In this document: positions 26,505-34,897 of the stretch, piece by piece
Layout: the number at the start of each line of letters is the position of its first letter
Position numbering within the stretch: position 1 is the first letter of the stretch
Assembly: GCF_000285575.1 (NCBI RefSeq)
Contig: NZ_HE611050.1
Coordinates: forward strand, 644,165 to 679,122
Reading direction: 5' to 3'
DNA: 34,958 nt
Source: Clostridium senegalense JC122
Lineage (GTDB): Bacteria; Bacillota; Clostridia; Clostridiales; Clostridiaceae
The notes under the pieces: generated by a model
Told to the model about the DNA's origin: nothing
What the model saw: only the letters and a program-made list of their open reading frames with translations
Databases searched by the model: none
Program-made: the position numbers and the translations under genes

Positions 26505-27116
26505 TTAATGAGAAGCTATAATTTTTATAAAAAATACTATTGCTAGAACATACATTACTGGCGAAATTTTCTTCTTTTCTTTACTAACTATATTACTTAT
26601 AAAATTCATACTAGCGTAAGCTAAAACACCTATTGTTAATCCATCTCCTATACTATAAGTTAAAGGCATCAATGCTATTGTTAAGAAAGCTGGCACCCCT
26701 TCTGTAAAGTCTGAAAAATCTATATTTTTTATGCTATCAATCATATAAAATCCAACTATTATAAGTGCTGGCGCTGTAGCCGCTGATGGTATTGCTATAA
26801 ATATTGGTGAAAAGAATAATGCCATTAAAAATAATATTCCTGTAACAACTGAAGCTAAGCCTGTTCTTGCACCTGCTGCTACTCCTGCTGAACTTTCAAC
26901 ATAAGTTGTAACAGTAGATGTTCCTAAAATAGATCCTACAGTAGTTCCTATAGCATCAACTAATAATGCCTTACCTGCATTTTTAACCTTTCCATCTTCA
27001 TCTACCATACCTACTTTAGATGCTACCCCTACCAATGTTCCAACAGTATCGAAAAAGTCTACAAATAGGAATGTAAATACTATGGTTATAAATTGCATAA
27101 TTTGTGCTTTAGAATT
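26505..27116 (-). CDS. pbuG: Purine permease PbuG-type, C-terminal part (frameshifted gene)
   Basis: AzgA-like NCS2 xanthine/guanine/hypoxanthine permease, second half. Contains VDFFDTVGTLVGVASK (family signature), LGTSTVTTYVESSAGVAAGA (substrate-binding region) and several membrane segments to the usual C-terminus. The first Met in this frame is at 27098, but the homologous sequence begins earlier: adding one T in the T6 run (plus strand 27117-27122) gives DFSFFNSKAQIMQFIT and a full permease of about 450 residues. Terminated by 26436-26485. Confidence 0.87.
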   Translation of the reverse strand, partial: NSKAQIMQFITIVFTFLFVDFFDTVGTLVGVASKVGMVDEDGKVKNAGKALLVDAIGTTVGSILGTSTVTTYVESSAGVAAGARTGLASVVTGILFLMALFFSPIFIAIPSAATAPALIIVGFYMIDSIKNIDFSDFTEGVPAFLTIALMPLTYSIGDGLTIGVLAYASMNFISNIVSKEKKKISPVMYVLAIVFFIKIIASH

Positions 27117-27853
27117 AAAAAAGAAAAATCTAGTTTAAATGCTATAGGCTTTAATGATTCATATTTAAATATTCCCTCTGGTAATGATATGCCGTAAGAT
27201 AATGCTGATTCTGGTGATATAATTGCATACCCCCATGCAATTATAGAGCTAATCAAAATCCCCCAAAGTATAGCACCTTTAACATTCTTTTTAGAAAGTA
27301 TAACTATTACCAACACTCCAACAACAGCTATTAAAGCAGTTGGACTAATTAAATTTCCCATAGCAACAGTTGTAGCATCACTTTTGATAACTATTCCCGC
27401 ATTAATAAATCCTATAAATGAAATAAATAAACCTATTCCTGCTGTTACTGCATATTTTAAATTTGTAGGAATAGCATTAACAACCATTTCCCTTATATTG
27501 GTTAAAGATAATAAAATAAATATAATTCCTTCTACAAATACAGCTGTTAATGCTACATGCCAAGATATTCCCATACCTAAAACTACAGAAAATGCAAAGA
27601 AAGCATTTAATCCCATGCCTGGTGCTAATGCAAAGGGTAACTTTGCATAAAGACCCATAAATATAGTTGTTAATCCTGCTGTTAAACAAGTAGCAGTAAC
27701 TATAGCACCTGGTGGCATACCTACTCCTTCTGCCCCTAAAATATTAGCATTTACTGCTATTATATAGGCCATAGTTAAAAATGTAGTTATTCCACCAACA
27801 ACTTCTTTTTTTACATCTGTTGCACTATCTTGTAATGCAAAATAATTTTCCAT
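27086..27853 (-). CDS. pbuG: Purine permease PbuG-type, N-terminal part (frameshifted gene)
   Basis: 255 residues, of which about 244 are homologous to the start of PbuG/AzgA permeases: EVVGGITTFLTMAYIIAVNANIL near 16, LPFALAPGMGLNAFFAF near 70, and multiple membrane spans; the last few residues (ILKHKLCNL) are out-of-frame read-through after the homopolymer break. AAGGAGG precedes the ATG. Promoter at 27957-27985 with candidate PurR boxes fits a purine-uptake role. No guanine riboswitch was found in the leader of about 95 nt. Confidence 0.88.
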   Translation of the reverse strand: MENYFALQDSATDVKKEVVGGITTFLTMAYIIAVNANILGAEGVGMPPGAIVTATCLTAGLTTIFMGLYAKLPFALAPGMGLNAFFAFSVVLGMGISWHVALTAVFVEGIIFILLSLTNIREMVVNAIPTNLKYAVTAGIGLFISFIGFINAGIVIKSDATTVAMGNLISPTALIAVVGVLVIVILSKKNVKGAILWGILISSIIAWGYAIISPESALSYGISLPEGIFKYESLKPIAFKLDFSFLILKHKLCNL

Positions 27854-27956
27854 CTTGATTCCTCCTTAACATTTTAAGTTCCAAAAGCTTTTTTTTCGTA
27901 TCATTGCAAACTTTATTTTTATTTTTATTTTTTTATTTCGTATATTCTTCATCTTT

Positions 27957-27985
27957 ATAATATCAGTTTATTTTAAAACAGTCAA
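27957..27985 (-). promoter_or_regulatory. Sigma-A promoter of pbuG
   Basis: TTGACT (27980-27985), 17 nt, TATTAT (27957-27962) on the minus strand. Confidence 0.68.
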
Positions 27986-27989
27986 TGAA

Positions 27990-28031
27990 TTTTACGTATA
28001 TTTTTTATTTTTTATTTTTTTGTTCGTGTTA
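27990..28031 (-). promoter_or_regulatory. Candidate PurR operator (two inverted PurBoxes)
   Basis: Box 1 (28019-28031) contains ACACGAACAAA, close to the B. subtilis pur-operon box core CGAAC. Box 2 (27990-28002) is an inverted, weaker match (TATACGTAAA). Box edges are 16 bp apart, the spacing known for paired PurBoxes, and box 2 ends 4 bp before the -35. Repression by PurR is inferred. Confidence 0.42.
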
Positions 28032-28040
28032 ATCATTTTT

Positions 28041-28079
28041 ATACATAGATTTTAAATTATTGCTTTAAAATCTATGTAT
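28041..28079. repeat. 16-bp inverted repeat upstream of pbuG
   Basis: Perfect arms 28041-28056 and 28064-28079 (ATACATAGATTTTAAA) around a 7-nt loop. No T tract on either side, so not a standard terminator; lies between the ABC-operon terminator and the PurR boxes. Confidence 0.7.
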
Positions 28080-28103
28080 GGTATTATATAACTTAATTTC
28101 ATA

Positions 28104-28146
28104 AAGAATAAACCACCTCAAATAGAATTTGAGGTGGTTTATTCTT
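28104..28146 (-). terminator. Strong terminator of the ABC/GNAT operon
   Basis: 19-bp perfect stem (28104-28122 with 28128-28146, core ACCACCTCAAA) and 5-nt loop, beginning 6 nt past the ATPase stop. Confidence 0.9.
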
Positions 28147-28151
28147 AAAAT

Positions 28152-28832
28152 TTATTTATTATTAGTATTAATCTTACCGTCTTTTATTTCTATAATCCTA
28201 TCACTAAAGGAAGCTGCATATTTATCATGAGTAACCATTACAATAGTCTTCTTATCATTTACATTTAACGCCTTTAATATTTCTAATACATTTTTACCAG
28301 ATTCCGAATCTAAACTACCTGTAGGTTCATCTGCGAATATAATTTTAGGATTAGTAATCAAAGCCCTCGCTATAGCTACTCTCTGTTGTTGTCCTCCTGA
28401 CAATTGATATGGATAACATTTTCTTTTCTCATATAAACCAACTTTATTTAGTAAAAAATCTAATCTTTCTTTATATTTTTTTTTAGGTATTCCATCATAT
28501 TCAAATATAATTGATATATTATCTTCAATATTTAAATCTTCTATTAAATTATAAAACTGAAAAATAAACCCGAAGTTTTGTCGTCTTAGCTTACTTAACT
28601 TAGCATCTTTCATGTTAAATATATCACTATTTTCAAATAATATACTACCTTCACTTGGTATATCTAAAGCACTAAGAATATATAATAGCGTACTCTTACC
28701 AGCCCCAGATTGACCCATTATACTTAAAAATTCACCTTCATTAACATCTAAATTAATACCTTTTAATATTTCATAAGAATTATCACTTACATTAATCTTT
28801 TTTTTGATATTAATAGCTTTTAATATACTCAT
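28152..28832 (-). CDS. ABC transporter ATP-binding protein (MacB/LolD type)
   Basis: 226-residue ATPase subunit for an FtsX-type permease. Walker [10 protein letters not shown] near 40, Q-loop FQFYNL near 91, signature [15 protein letters not shown] near 140, Walker [13 protein letters not shown] near 162, and switch His in VTHD near 198. This pattern (ADEPTGSLD) is typical of lipoprotein/antimicrobial-peptide mechanotransmission systems. The start is ATG at 28832 with AAGGGG 7 nt upstream, rather than the TTG two codons earlier. Immediately follows the large permease, its evident partner. Confidence 0.92.
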   Translation of the reverse strand: MSILKAINIKKKINVSDNSYEILKGINLDVNEGEFLSIMGQSGAGKSTLLYILSALDIPSEGSILFENSDIFNMKDAKLSKLRRQNFGFIFQFYNLIEDLNIEDNISIIFEYDGIPKKKYKERLDFLLNKVGLYEKRKCYPYQLSGGQQQRVAIARALITNPKIIFADEPTGSLDSESGKNVLEILKALNVNDKKTIVMVTHDKYAASFSDRIIEIKDGKINTNNK

Positions 28833-28846
28833 AATCAATCCCCTTA

Positions 28847-30138
28847 TCAGTCATCTGATTTTATTTCATCTATTATATTTATCTTAGATATTTTTCTTAT
28901 AGGATATATATAACTAATAATACTCATACATATAGAAATTAAAACTAGTATTATCATCAATTTACCATTCTTAATAAAAACCATATCTCCAATATAATAA
29001 GATAAAACTTTATTAATATAATTACTTAATACAGCACCTAATCCAACTCCAAAAGCGCCACTATAAGTTCCCAATATTATAGCTTCAAATAAAATACATT
29101 TACTCAAATACTCTTTAGATATTCCTAATGCTCGTTTTGTAGCATATACCTTTTTTCTAGATAAAATATTAATAGTAATGTTATTACTCATACTAACTAT
29201 ACATATTAAAGTAGAAATACATATTAAAACATTTACTATATTGAATATTTTTTTATTATTCTCATTATTCTGTTTATTAAGAACTGATAATTCTTGTATA
29301 GAATATTTATTTTCATATTTATTTTTAAACAACTTTTCTACTTCATATATTGTAGTTTCTATTTCATCATCATTTTCAACCTTTATAAGACACATATCCT
29401 TATCTTTTACTTTTATATCCTGTTTAAAATTATCCTTAGATATAAATAATACTTTTCCCATATTTTCAAAACTACTAACAACTCCAATTACATTATAACT
29501 TACATCTTTAATTTTTAATGAATCTTTTACTTTAATACCAGTATTTTTACTGAATGTAGTTGTTATTATAATATTTTTTTCATCATCAAGTTTTTCAAAT
29601 ATATCCTGTCCACCTTGTTTAATTATTTCCGTTGAAAAATTTCTTTTGTAATCAATGCCATCTATTCCAGCAATGTCAACTTTAACATCTTTAATAGTTT
29701 CTGTTGTTCTTGATTGAAATAAAGAGTTATTGATGTACTTTATATTCATAATTTCATCATGAAAATTCTCTTCCACCGAACCATCTATACTTAGCATTAT
29801 ATCTGCAGTCCTATATATATTCATTACTCCATTGTTTATCATTGTTTTAAGTGCAACACTTATATACATAGATGAAACAATTATTGAAATAATAACTACT
29901 ATGTCTAATATATTAATGAACTGCATTATAAACTCTTTAAACAAAATATTAATTGAACCTTTAAACAAAGAAAGAATTTTTTTCAAAATCCAATTAACTA
30001 TTATTAGTAAAACTTTTACTAATAATACAAAAGCAGCAATAAGTAAAAGAGCACCTAAAATTAATAAAAATACTCCATTTTCACTTTGATATTCTCTAAT
30101 TAAAATTACTATTGACAGTGATAATGATAAAACCCCAC
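28847..30138 (-). CDS. FtsX-type ABC permease, C-terminal half (frameshifted gene)
   Basis: Second half of a duplicated FtsX/MacB-type permease. Open from the frame break near 30139-30160 through CGVLSLSLSIVILI, GALLLIAAFVLLVKVLLIIV and a further span, an extracellular domain (about 230 residues), and three C-terminal spans with the FtsX-like KVYATKRALGISKEYLSK loop. No good ribosome site exists inside (the first possible start, TTG at 29986, lies within a membrane region), so it is not an independent gene. With 30109-31317 it makes one protein of about 820 residues with roughly ten membrane spans. Confidence 0.82.
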
Positions 30139-31317
30139 AAAAATATTGAAATATTTTTTTCCTTTGCTTTTATAAGATTTCTTATCTATACCTTTTAAAA
30201 GATTTATAACAGACATCTTAAGTATATTTTTTAAAGAAATTACTATTACCATGATGCTGAAAAGTACAATTAGGACATCTATGCATAAAAATTTCACCAA
30301 ACTTAAGTTAAAATATCCATCTTGTACTATATAATTTAAAACTACTTTCACAAATGGAACAGTTAATATACTGCCTATAACTATTGAACTTATGACTATA
30401 AGTAAGTTTTCCACTATAACACTTATGGCAATATCTTTTTTTGATATTCCCAAACTTCTTAATATACCTATTTGATGTAACCTTTCATAGATTATAAGTG
30501 AAAATGTTGAATATGTTAAAAATAGTGTTATAAATATAGATAGTATACCAATTATTTTTAATGCCATATCTATAGTGCCTACATATGATTTAAAATAATC
30601 TATGTCATAGCGTTGTTGAATTATAAAATCAGATGAAATTTTAGAATCTATTTCTTCAATCATATTATTTATGTTATCTAGGTTCTTTATTGTTATTCCA
30701 ATTGAATAAACATTTTCATTTTGACTTAAAAGATATTGAGCATCACTAATATTAATCATCGCAGTGTTCATGTTTGAATTAAACACACCTGTATTTTTAG
30801 CTATCCCACTTATAATAAATTCTTTTTCCTTATCTTGAATTGATAGTTGTACTTTAGACCCTACTTTTAAAGAATTTTCATTTGCATATTTTTCATTAAT
30901 TATAATTTTATTTTCCGTATCTTTAATTTCATACTCATCTATTAATTCTATTGGGAATGCAGATTTTTGTTTAGTAAAATTAACTCCAATAACATTTATA
31001 TTCTTTAAAGTTTTAATGTCTCTTGCTATACCTCCTATTCTAGGTACAACATGACTTATTCCTTCTATATCTTTAATAGACTTTATAATATCTTCAGGGT
31101 TGAAAAAAGGATTTTTTTCATCAGATTTTGTTATTAACAATTGGCTATTTAAAGTTGTTTTTCTAAGTTGATCCTCTCTAATTTTAATAGCAGAATCTTT
31201 TATTATAGATGTAGCTAACATAATAATTGTAGATAAAACTAATGTACATGTTAGTAATATGTATCTAACCTTGTTCTTCTTTATACTGTTAAATGCTATT
31301 TTAAAAAATAACCTCAT
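30109..31317 (-). CDS. FtsX-type ABC permease, N-terminal half (frameshifted gene)
   Basis: 402-codon frame; about 390 residues are genuine. N-terminal span (YILLTCTLVLSTIIMLATSI), MacB-like periplasmic-core-type extracellular domain (about 45-245) and three FtsX spans with the ERLHQIGILRSLGISKKDI loop. The final residues (VGFYHYHCQ) are read-through in the wrong frame; one extra base in the A7 run (plus-strand T7 30154-30160) or T5 run (30139-30143) links it to the second half. ATG overlaps the upstream GNAT stop (ATGA), so translation is coupled. Likely moves or senses amphiphilic compounds at the membrane; substrate unknown. Confidence 0.85.
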   Translation of the reverse strand: MRLFFKIAFNSIKKNKVRYILLTCTLVLSTIIMLATSIIKDSAIKIREDQLRKTTLNSQLLITKSDEKNPFFNPEDIIKSIKDIEGISHVVPRIGGIARDIKTLKNINVIGVNFTKQKSAFPIELIDEYEIKDTENKIIINEKYANENSLKVGSKVQLSIQDKEKEFIISGIAKNTGVFNSNMNTAMINISDAQYLLSQNENVYSIGITIKNLDNINNMIEEIDSKISSDFIIQQRYDIDYFKSYVGTIDMALKIIGILSIFITLFLTYSTFSLIIYERLHQIGILRSLGISKKDIAISVIVENLLIVISSIVIGSILTVPFVKVVLNYIVQDGYFNLSLVKFLCIDVLIVLFSIMVIVISLKNILKMSVINLLKGIDKKSYKSKGKKYFNIFVGFYHYHCQ

Positions 31318-31793
31318 ATTTCTCTTACCATTCGTGTTTTGTATTTAGATACACCTACTCTTTTTAACAACTTAACTATTTTTTTATTATGTTCAAAAGC
31401 ATCTGACACTACATACTCCTTCCCCTTACCTATAGACCACTCCTCAGCACTTTTATAAAGACGGTATATAATAGAAAATATGTTTCCTACAGCCCTGCTT
31501 TTTTCCCTTACATAATAGTGCAATATATATGCATAATCATCATTTTCAAAAGCAAAATCCTTTCTATTTATCCATACCTCCACAAATCCGTGAATATCTT
31601 CACCAGATTCTACAACGAACATTCCACAATTATCATTTAATATAGACTCTTTAATTTGATTAGTACCACAATTAAATTCTAAGTTTCCTTTATAATAACT
31701 ATCTTTTCCTAATTGATCTACAGATAACTCTCTCCATAATTCCAATATATTATCTAAATCAGATAATTTGGCTTCTCTAATAACAAAATTCAT
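31314..31793 (-). CDS. GNAT-like acetyltransferase (copy 2)
   Basis: 159 residues, GCN5-related fold: FVIREAKLSDLDNILELW start, GMFVVESGEDIHGFVEVWI strand pair near 61-79, and YILHYYVREKSRAVGNIF near 90-107 in the place of the acetyl-CoA motif A. That motif lacks the full R/QxxGxG/A pattern, so activity is uncertain. Ends with the same layout (KYKTRMVREI) as the GNAT protein at 34383. GGGGG lies 7 nt before the ATG at 31793; an upstream in-frame ATG at 31814 overlaps the lipoprotein stop region and is less likely. Coupled to the FtsX permease. Confidence 0.75.
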   Translation of the reverse strand: MNFVIREAKLSDLDNILELWRELSVDQLGKDSYYKGNLEFNCGTNQIKESILNDNCGMFVVESGEDIHGFVEVWINRKDFAFENDDYAYILHYYVREKSRAVGNIFSIIYRLYKSAEEWSIGKGKEYVVSDAFEHNKKIVKLLKRVGVSKYKTRMVREI

Positions 31794-31815
31794 AAGCATA
31801 CCCCCAAATTTCATT

Positions 31816-32058
31816 CTAATTTTCTATATTTATATTTCCTACTTTAGCATTTATATCAAATAATGCTCCATCCTCATCAATATTTATTTCATCTTTAATT
31901 TTAACTTTTTCAGCCATAGAACCTATAACGTTAAACTCAATTCCTTTTGGTATTTTAATTTTTCCATTTATAATTTCACCATTAATATCATAACTATAAT
32001 CACTCTTTAAACTTTGAAAATTCAAATCAATACTTCCAATTTTTAAAAATATACTTCC
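31816..32058 (-). CDS. Lipoprotein with DUF4097-like repeats, C-terminal part (frameshifted gene)
   Basis: Continues the beta-repeat pattern of the upstream fragment (SIFLKIGSIDLNFQSLK, YDINGEIINGKIKIPKGIEF, DINAKVGNINIEN). There is no ribosome site of its own. Adding one A in the A6 run (plus-strand T6, 32059-32064) joins the fragments into a protein of about 250 residues. The tail VGNINIEN echoes NIGNVNIAG in the first fragment. Confidence 0.75.
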   Translation of the reverse strand, partial: GSIFLKIGSIDLNFQSLKSDYSYDINGEIINGKIKIPKGIEFNVIGSMAEKVKIKDEINIDEDGALFDINAKVGNINIEN

Positions 32059-32570
32059 TTTTTTAAGTTTCCATTATATGATATTTCTCCATTTTCTATG
32101 TGAATTTTTAAGTCATCATAATTACCTGCTATATTAACATTACCAATGTTGTTTTTTATATTTATTGACTGAATACTATTTGGAACAATTATAGTAGTTT
32201 CTACATTAATTGAATTTATAGTAGTCTTATCTTTCCAAATTGAATTTATGTTAACAACTTCATTTTCTAAAGTGCACTTAATACTATCTAGTGCATCTTG
32301 CAATTTATCTTCACTTTTTCCACCAACAAGTTTTTCTATCCTAACCTTAATTTTATCTATATTGCTTTTCTCTATTTTTAAGTTTCCACAATTATTATTT
32401 ACTTCAAGTGAAGTACCTTTTATTTCATAACTGTAATCACTGGTTTCTTCTTTACTATATGGAACAATCTCCTTATTAAATTTTATTTTATTTTTATTTT
32501 TTTGAACACATGAAGTTAAAATTAAAGTAATTATAATAACACTTACAAATCCTACAATCATTTTTCTCAT
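32043..32570 (-). CDS. Lipoprotein with DUF4097-like repeats, N-terminal part (frameshifted gene)
   Basis: Starts with a lipoprotein signal: basic MRKM, hydrophobic core, lipobox LTSC (Cys near residue 21). The mature part alternates beta strands with repeated Asn/Gly turns (NNCGNLKIEKS, NNIGNVNIAGN, IENGEISYNGN), the look of DUF4097/putative-adhesin beta-helix proteins. ATG at 32570 has AGGTGG 5 nt upstream. Ends in VYF after the homopolymer break. Anchored outside the membrane next to the exporter and FtsX permease; a sensor or protective role is inferred. Confidence 0.78.
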   Translation of the reverse strand: MRKMIVGFVSVIIITLILTSCVQKNKNKIKFNKEIVPYSKEETSDYSYEIKGTSLEVNNNCGNLKIEKSNIDKIKVRIEKLVGGKSEDKLQDALDSIKCTLENEVVNINSIWKDKTTINSINVETTIIVPNSIQSINIKNNIGNVNIAGNYDDLKIHIENGEISYNGNLKKEVYF

Positions 32571-32581
32571 TCCAACCACCT

Positions 32582-32656
32582 CTTTCTAACTTTATCTTAT
32601 AAGCAATATTTGTTTCTAAGCTTATAAATTAACTGCTTATATTACTTGTTAGAAAG
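32582..32656 (-). repeat. Nested stem-loop at the exporter-lipoprotein junction
   Basis: Outer 9-bp arms 32582-32590 and 32648-32656 (CTTTCTAAC/GTTAGAAAG) enclose inner 8-bp arms 32597-32604 and 32620-32627 (TTATAAGC/GCTTATAA). The outer pair spans from the last exporter codons to the base of the lipoprotein ribosome site. No T tract follows; it looks like an intra-operon mRNA structure. Confidence 0.5.
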
Positions 32657-34354
32657 CTCTTTCATAAGTTTAGAAAAATATGAGTCTTTTTTAGTTAAAT
32701 ATTCATAATTTCCTTCCTCAACTATTTCACCTTTTTTCATTGTATAAATACAATCGGCCTTATTTAGCAAACTCAAATTATGAGTTATTATAATCACAAG
32801 ACTCTGTTTTGATAATTCTTCTAATATGTCTTTTACTCTTTTTTCATTTATAGTATCTAATGCAGCTGTTGGTTCATCAAAAATATAAATTAATGATTTT
32901 TTTACCAATGCCCTAGCAATAGATAACCTTTGTTTTTCCCCACCAGATAAATTAACTCTTTCATTAATTACAGTGTCATAACCTAATTCTAACTTTTTTA
33001 TAGATTCTTCTAAATTTAAATTTTTTATAACTTCTTCTATCTTTAAATCTTCTATATCTCTACCCATTTTTATATTATTTTTAATAGATTCATTTAATAA
33101 TTCTATATCTTGTGATACTAAACTTATAACACTTCTAACATCTCTTACTCCATATTCTTTTAGTTCTTTCTCATTTATTTTTATTTCACCTTCATAGGAA
33201 TCATAAAATGCACTTAATAACTTTATTAAAGAACTTTTACCTGCACCAGAATCTCCAACTATTGCAAAAATTCCTTTTGATGGTAATTTTAAATTAATAT
33301 TTTTTACTGCTTCACTTCCATTATTATACTTAAAATTAACATTTTTTAATTCTATCTCTTTAATATAAAGGATTTCATTTTCTTGCTTACTAGCTCTTTC
33401 AGTTTTTAAATTCATATATTCATTAATTCTATTAAATATCGGTATTATTGTATGTATGTCTATATTACTGTTCAACAATTCATATATGGGTTGTACTAAT
33501 AATTGAAAATATAACCCTATAGCTACAACTGTTCCTATTGTTATTTTTCCATCCATTACAAGCAAACTTCCTATTCCATATACAATAGATAATGATGTTA
33601 TCATTATTCCATTGCTAACACTATTCATTAACATACTTAACTTTCTGAACTTTAAATTGTTCCTATAATTTCTCTCTATTATTTCTTTAAACTCTTTTTT
33701 TACTTTATCCTCTTGGTTAAATGCTTTAATAGTATTAACCAATCCTACACTCCTGTTAATTTTTATGCATATTTGATCATAACTTTCTTGAATATCCTTA
33801 GACATTGGACTAAACTTATGAGATATTTTCCAATTAACAAAAAAATATATTGCATATAACAAAATAACCATTAAAGTAATTTCTTTAGATAAAATTAACA
33901 TTCCAATAATAATCATAATTATTAGCACTATATTTTTTACAACAACAACGAAAAAGTTAGTAATAAATTCACTTACATTTCTACCATCATTACTTATTCT
34001 AGATACAATCGCTCCGTTATTACATCCATCAAAAAATTCCATAGGTGCATTTATTACTTTATTAAACATCTCTTCTCTAAACATTATCGTTATATTTTCA
34101 CTTATTTTCATAAATACTCTATTTTTTAGATATCCAAATATAGGTTGACATATACACCCTCCAAAAAATATTAATATTCCTATTTTTAGCTTGTCAAGTG
34201 AATTACTTGGGATAACTTCATCAATCAAATATCTAGATACAATTGGAGATATAAATACAGCAATTGTATATAAAATAGTAAAAATTAAACCTATTAATTC
34301 CTGCCATTTGTATTCTTTTGCTACTTCCCATATATTGTTTAATATTTTTTTCAT
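32642..34354 (-). CDS. ABC exporter, fused permease and ATPase (MsbA/LmrA type)
   Basis: 570 residues. Six-span transmembrane domain (about 15-310) followed by the nucleotide-binding domain: Walker A VGDSGAGKSSL near 366, signature LSGGEKQRLSIARAL near 472, Walker B IYIFDEPTAALD near 490, and switch His in IITHNLS. Half-transporter acting as a dimer; exports lipids, drugs or peptides. No C39 peptidase domain at the N-terminus, so it is not a leader-peptide-cleaving bacteriocin exporter. Located between two GNAT genes and a lipoprotein in one operon; no peptide precursor gene is visible nearby. Confidence 0.92.
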   Translation of the reverse strand: MKKILNNIWEVAKEYKWQELIGLIFTILYTIAVFISPIVSRYLIDEVIPSNSLDKLKIGILIFFGGCICQPIFGYLKNRVFMKISENITIMFREEMFNKVINAPMEFFDGCNNGAIVSRISNDGRNVSEFITNFFVVVVKNIVLIIMIIIGMLILSKEITLMVILLYAIYFFVNWKISHKFSPMSKDIQESYDQICIKINRSVGLVNTIKAFNQEDKVKKEFKEIIERNYRNNLKFRKLSMLMNSVSNGIMITSLSIVYGIGSLLVMDGKITIGTVVAIGLYFQLLVQPIYELLNSNIDIHTIIPIFNRINEYMNLKTERASKQENEILYIKEIELKNVNFKYNNGSEAVKNINLKLPSKGIFAIVGDSGAGKSSLIKLLSAFYDSYEGEIKINEKELKEYGVRDVRSVISLVSQDIELLNESIKNNIKMGRDIEDLKIEEVIKNLNLEESIKKLELGYDTVINERVNLSGGEKQRLSIARALVKKSLIYIFDEPTAALDTINEKRVKDILEELSKQSLVIIITHNLSLLNKADCIYTMKKGEIVEEGNYEYLTKKDSYFSKLMKELSNK

Positions 34355-34382
34355 AATTTCTCCCTAAAGTAGATTATTTAAT

Positions 34383-34877
34383 TTAAACAGTTTTTATTTT
34401 CTTACATAATCTATGTCTATAACTTTTCATATGATTTTTTTCTAGTATTTTCTTTAATTCATCTTCTTTATTAAGCACATCTGCACATATATACTTAAAA
34501 CCATGTTTTTTCATTTCTATTATTGTATTGTCAAATAATTTTTTAGTAACACATTCTACTTTATACTCATCTTGTAAATAATCTGTATCTACATATAAAT
34601 AATTTATATAAATAAATTTATCTGCAAAAAACATATAGTTAGGATTATTAAATGAAAAATTTAACATTCCTATCACTTTTTTATTTTCCACAGCAATAAA
34701 TATCATTTCATCCTTATTACCTTTTAACACTTCTTCTAAAGAACTTCTAGAATGATAGATTTTATAATCATCATATTCTGTACTTTTTGCTCTTAACTCA
34801 TTAATACAAAACATAATATCATTTATTCTATTTATATCACTTATATTTGCTTTACGTACTTCTATGTTTCCTTTCAT
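34383..34877 (-). CDS. GNAT-like acetyltransferase (copy 1)
   Basis: 164 residues. IEVRKANISDINRINDIM start, IFIAVENKKVIGMLNFSF near 80-97 and FIYINYLYVDTDYL near 108-121 resemble the GNAT core, but the acetyl-CoA P-loop (R/QxxGxG/A) is replaced by DEYKVECVTKKLF, so catalysis is doubtful. Shares layout and C-terminal pattern (SYRHRLCKKI) with the GNAT protein at 31314-31793: probably a diverged paralogue. AAGGAG precedes the ATG with 9 nt spacing. First gene of the operon visible in the window; its promoter may lie at or beyond the right edge. Confidence 0.72.
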   Translation of the reverse strand: MKGNIEVRKANISDINRINDIMFCINELRAKSTEYDDYKIYHSRSSLEEVLKGNKDEMIFIAVENKKVIGMLNFSFNNPNYMFFADKFIYINYLYVDTDYLQDEYKVECVTKKLFDNTIIEMKKHGFKYICADVLNKEDELKKILEKNHMKSYRHRLCKKIKTV

Positions 34878-34897
34878 TATTTACATCTCCTTTTTTA

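Noticed and set aside
27854-27956. Guanine/purine riboswitch before pbuG
   Set aside because: Looked for the conserved P2/P3 loop sequences; the leader is A-rich and shows none.
32642-34354. Bacteriocin exporter with leader peptidase
   Set aside because: No C39 peptidase domain at the N-terminus and no double-glycine precursor gene seen in the flanks.
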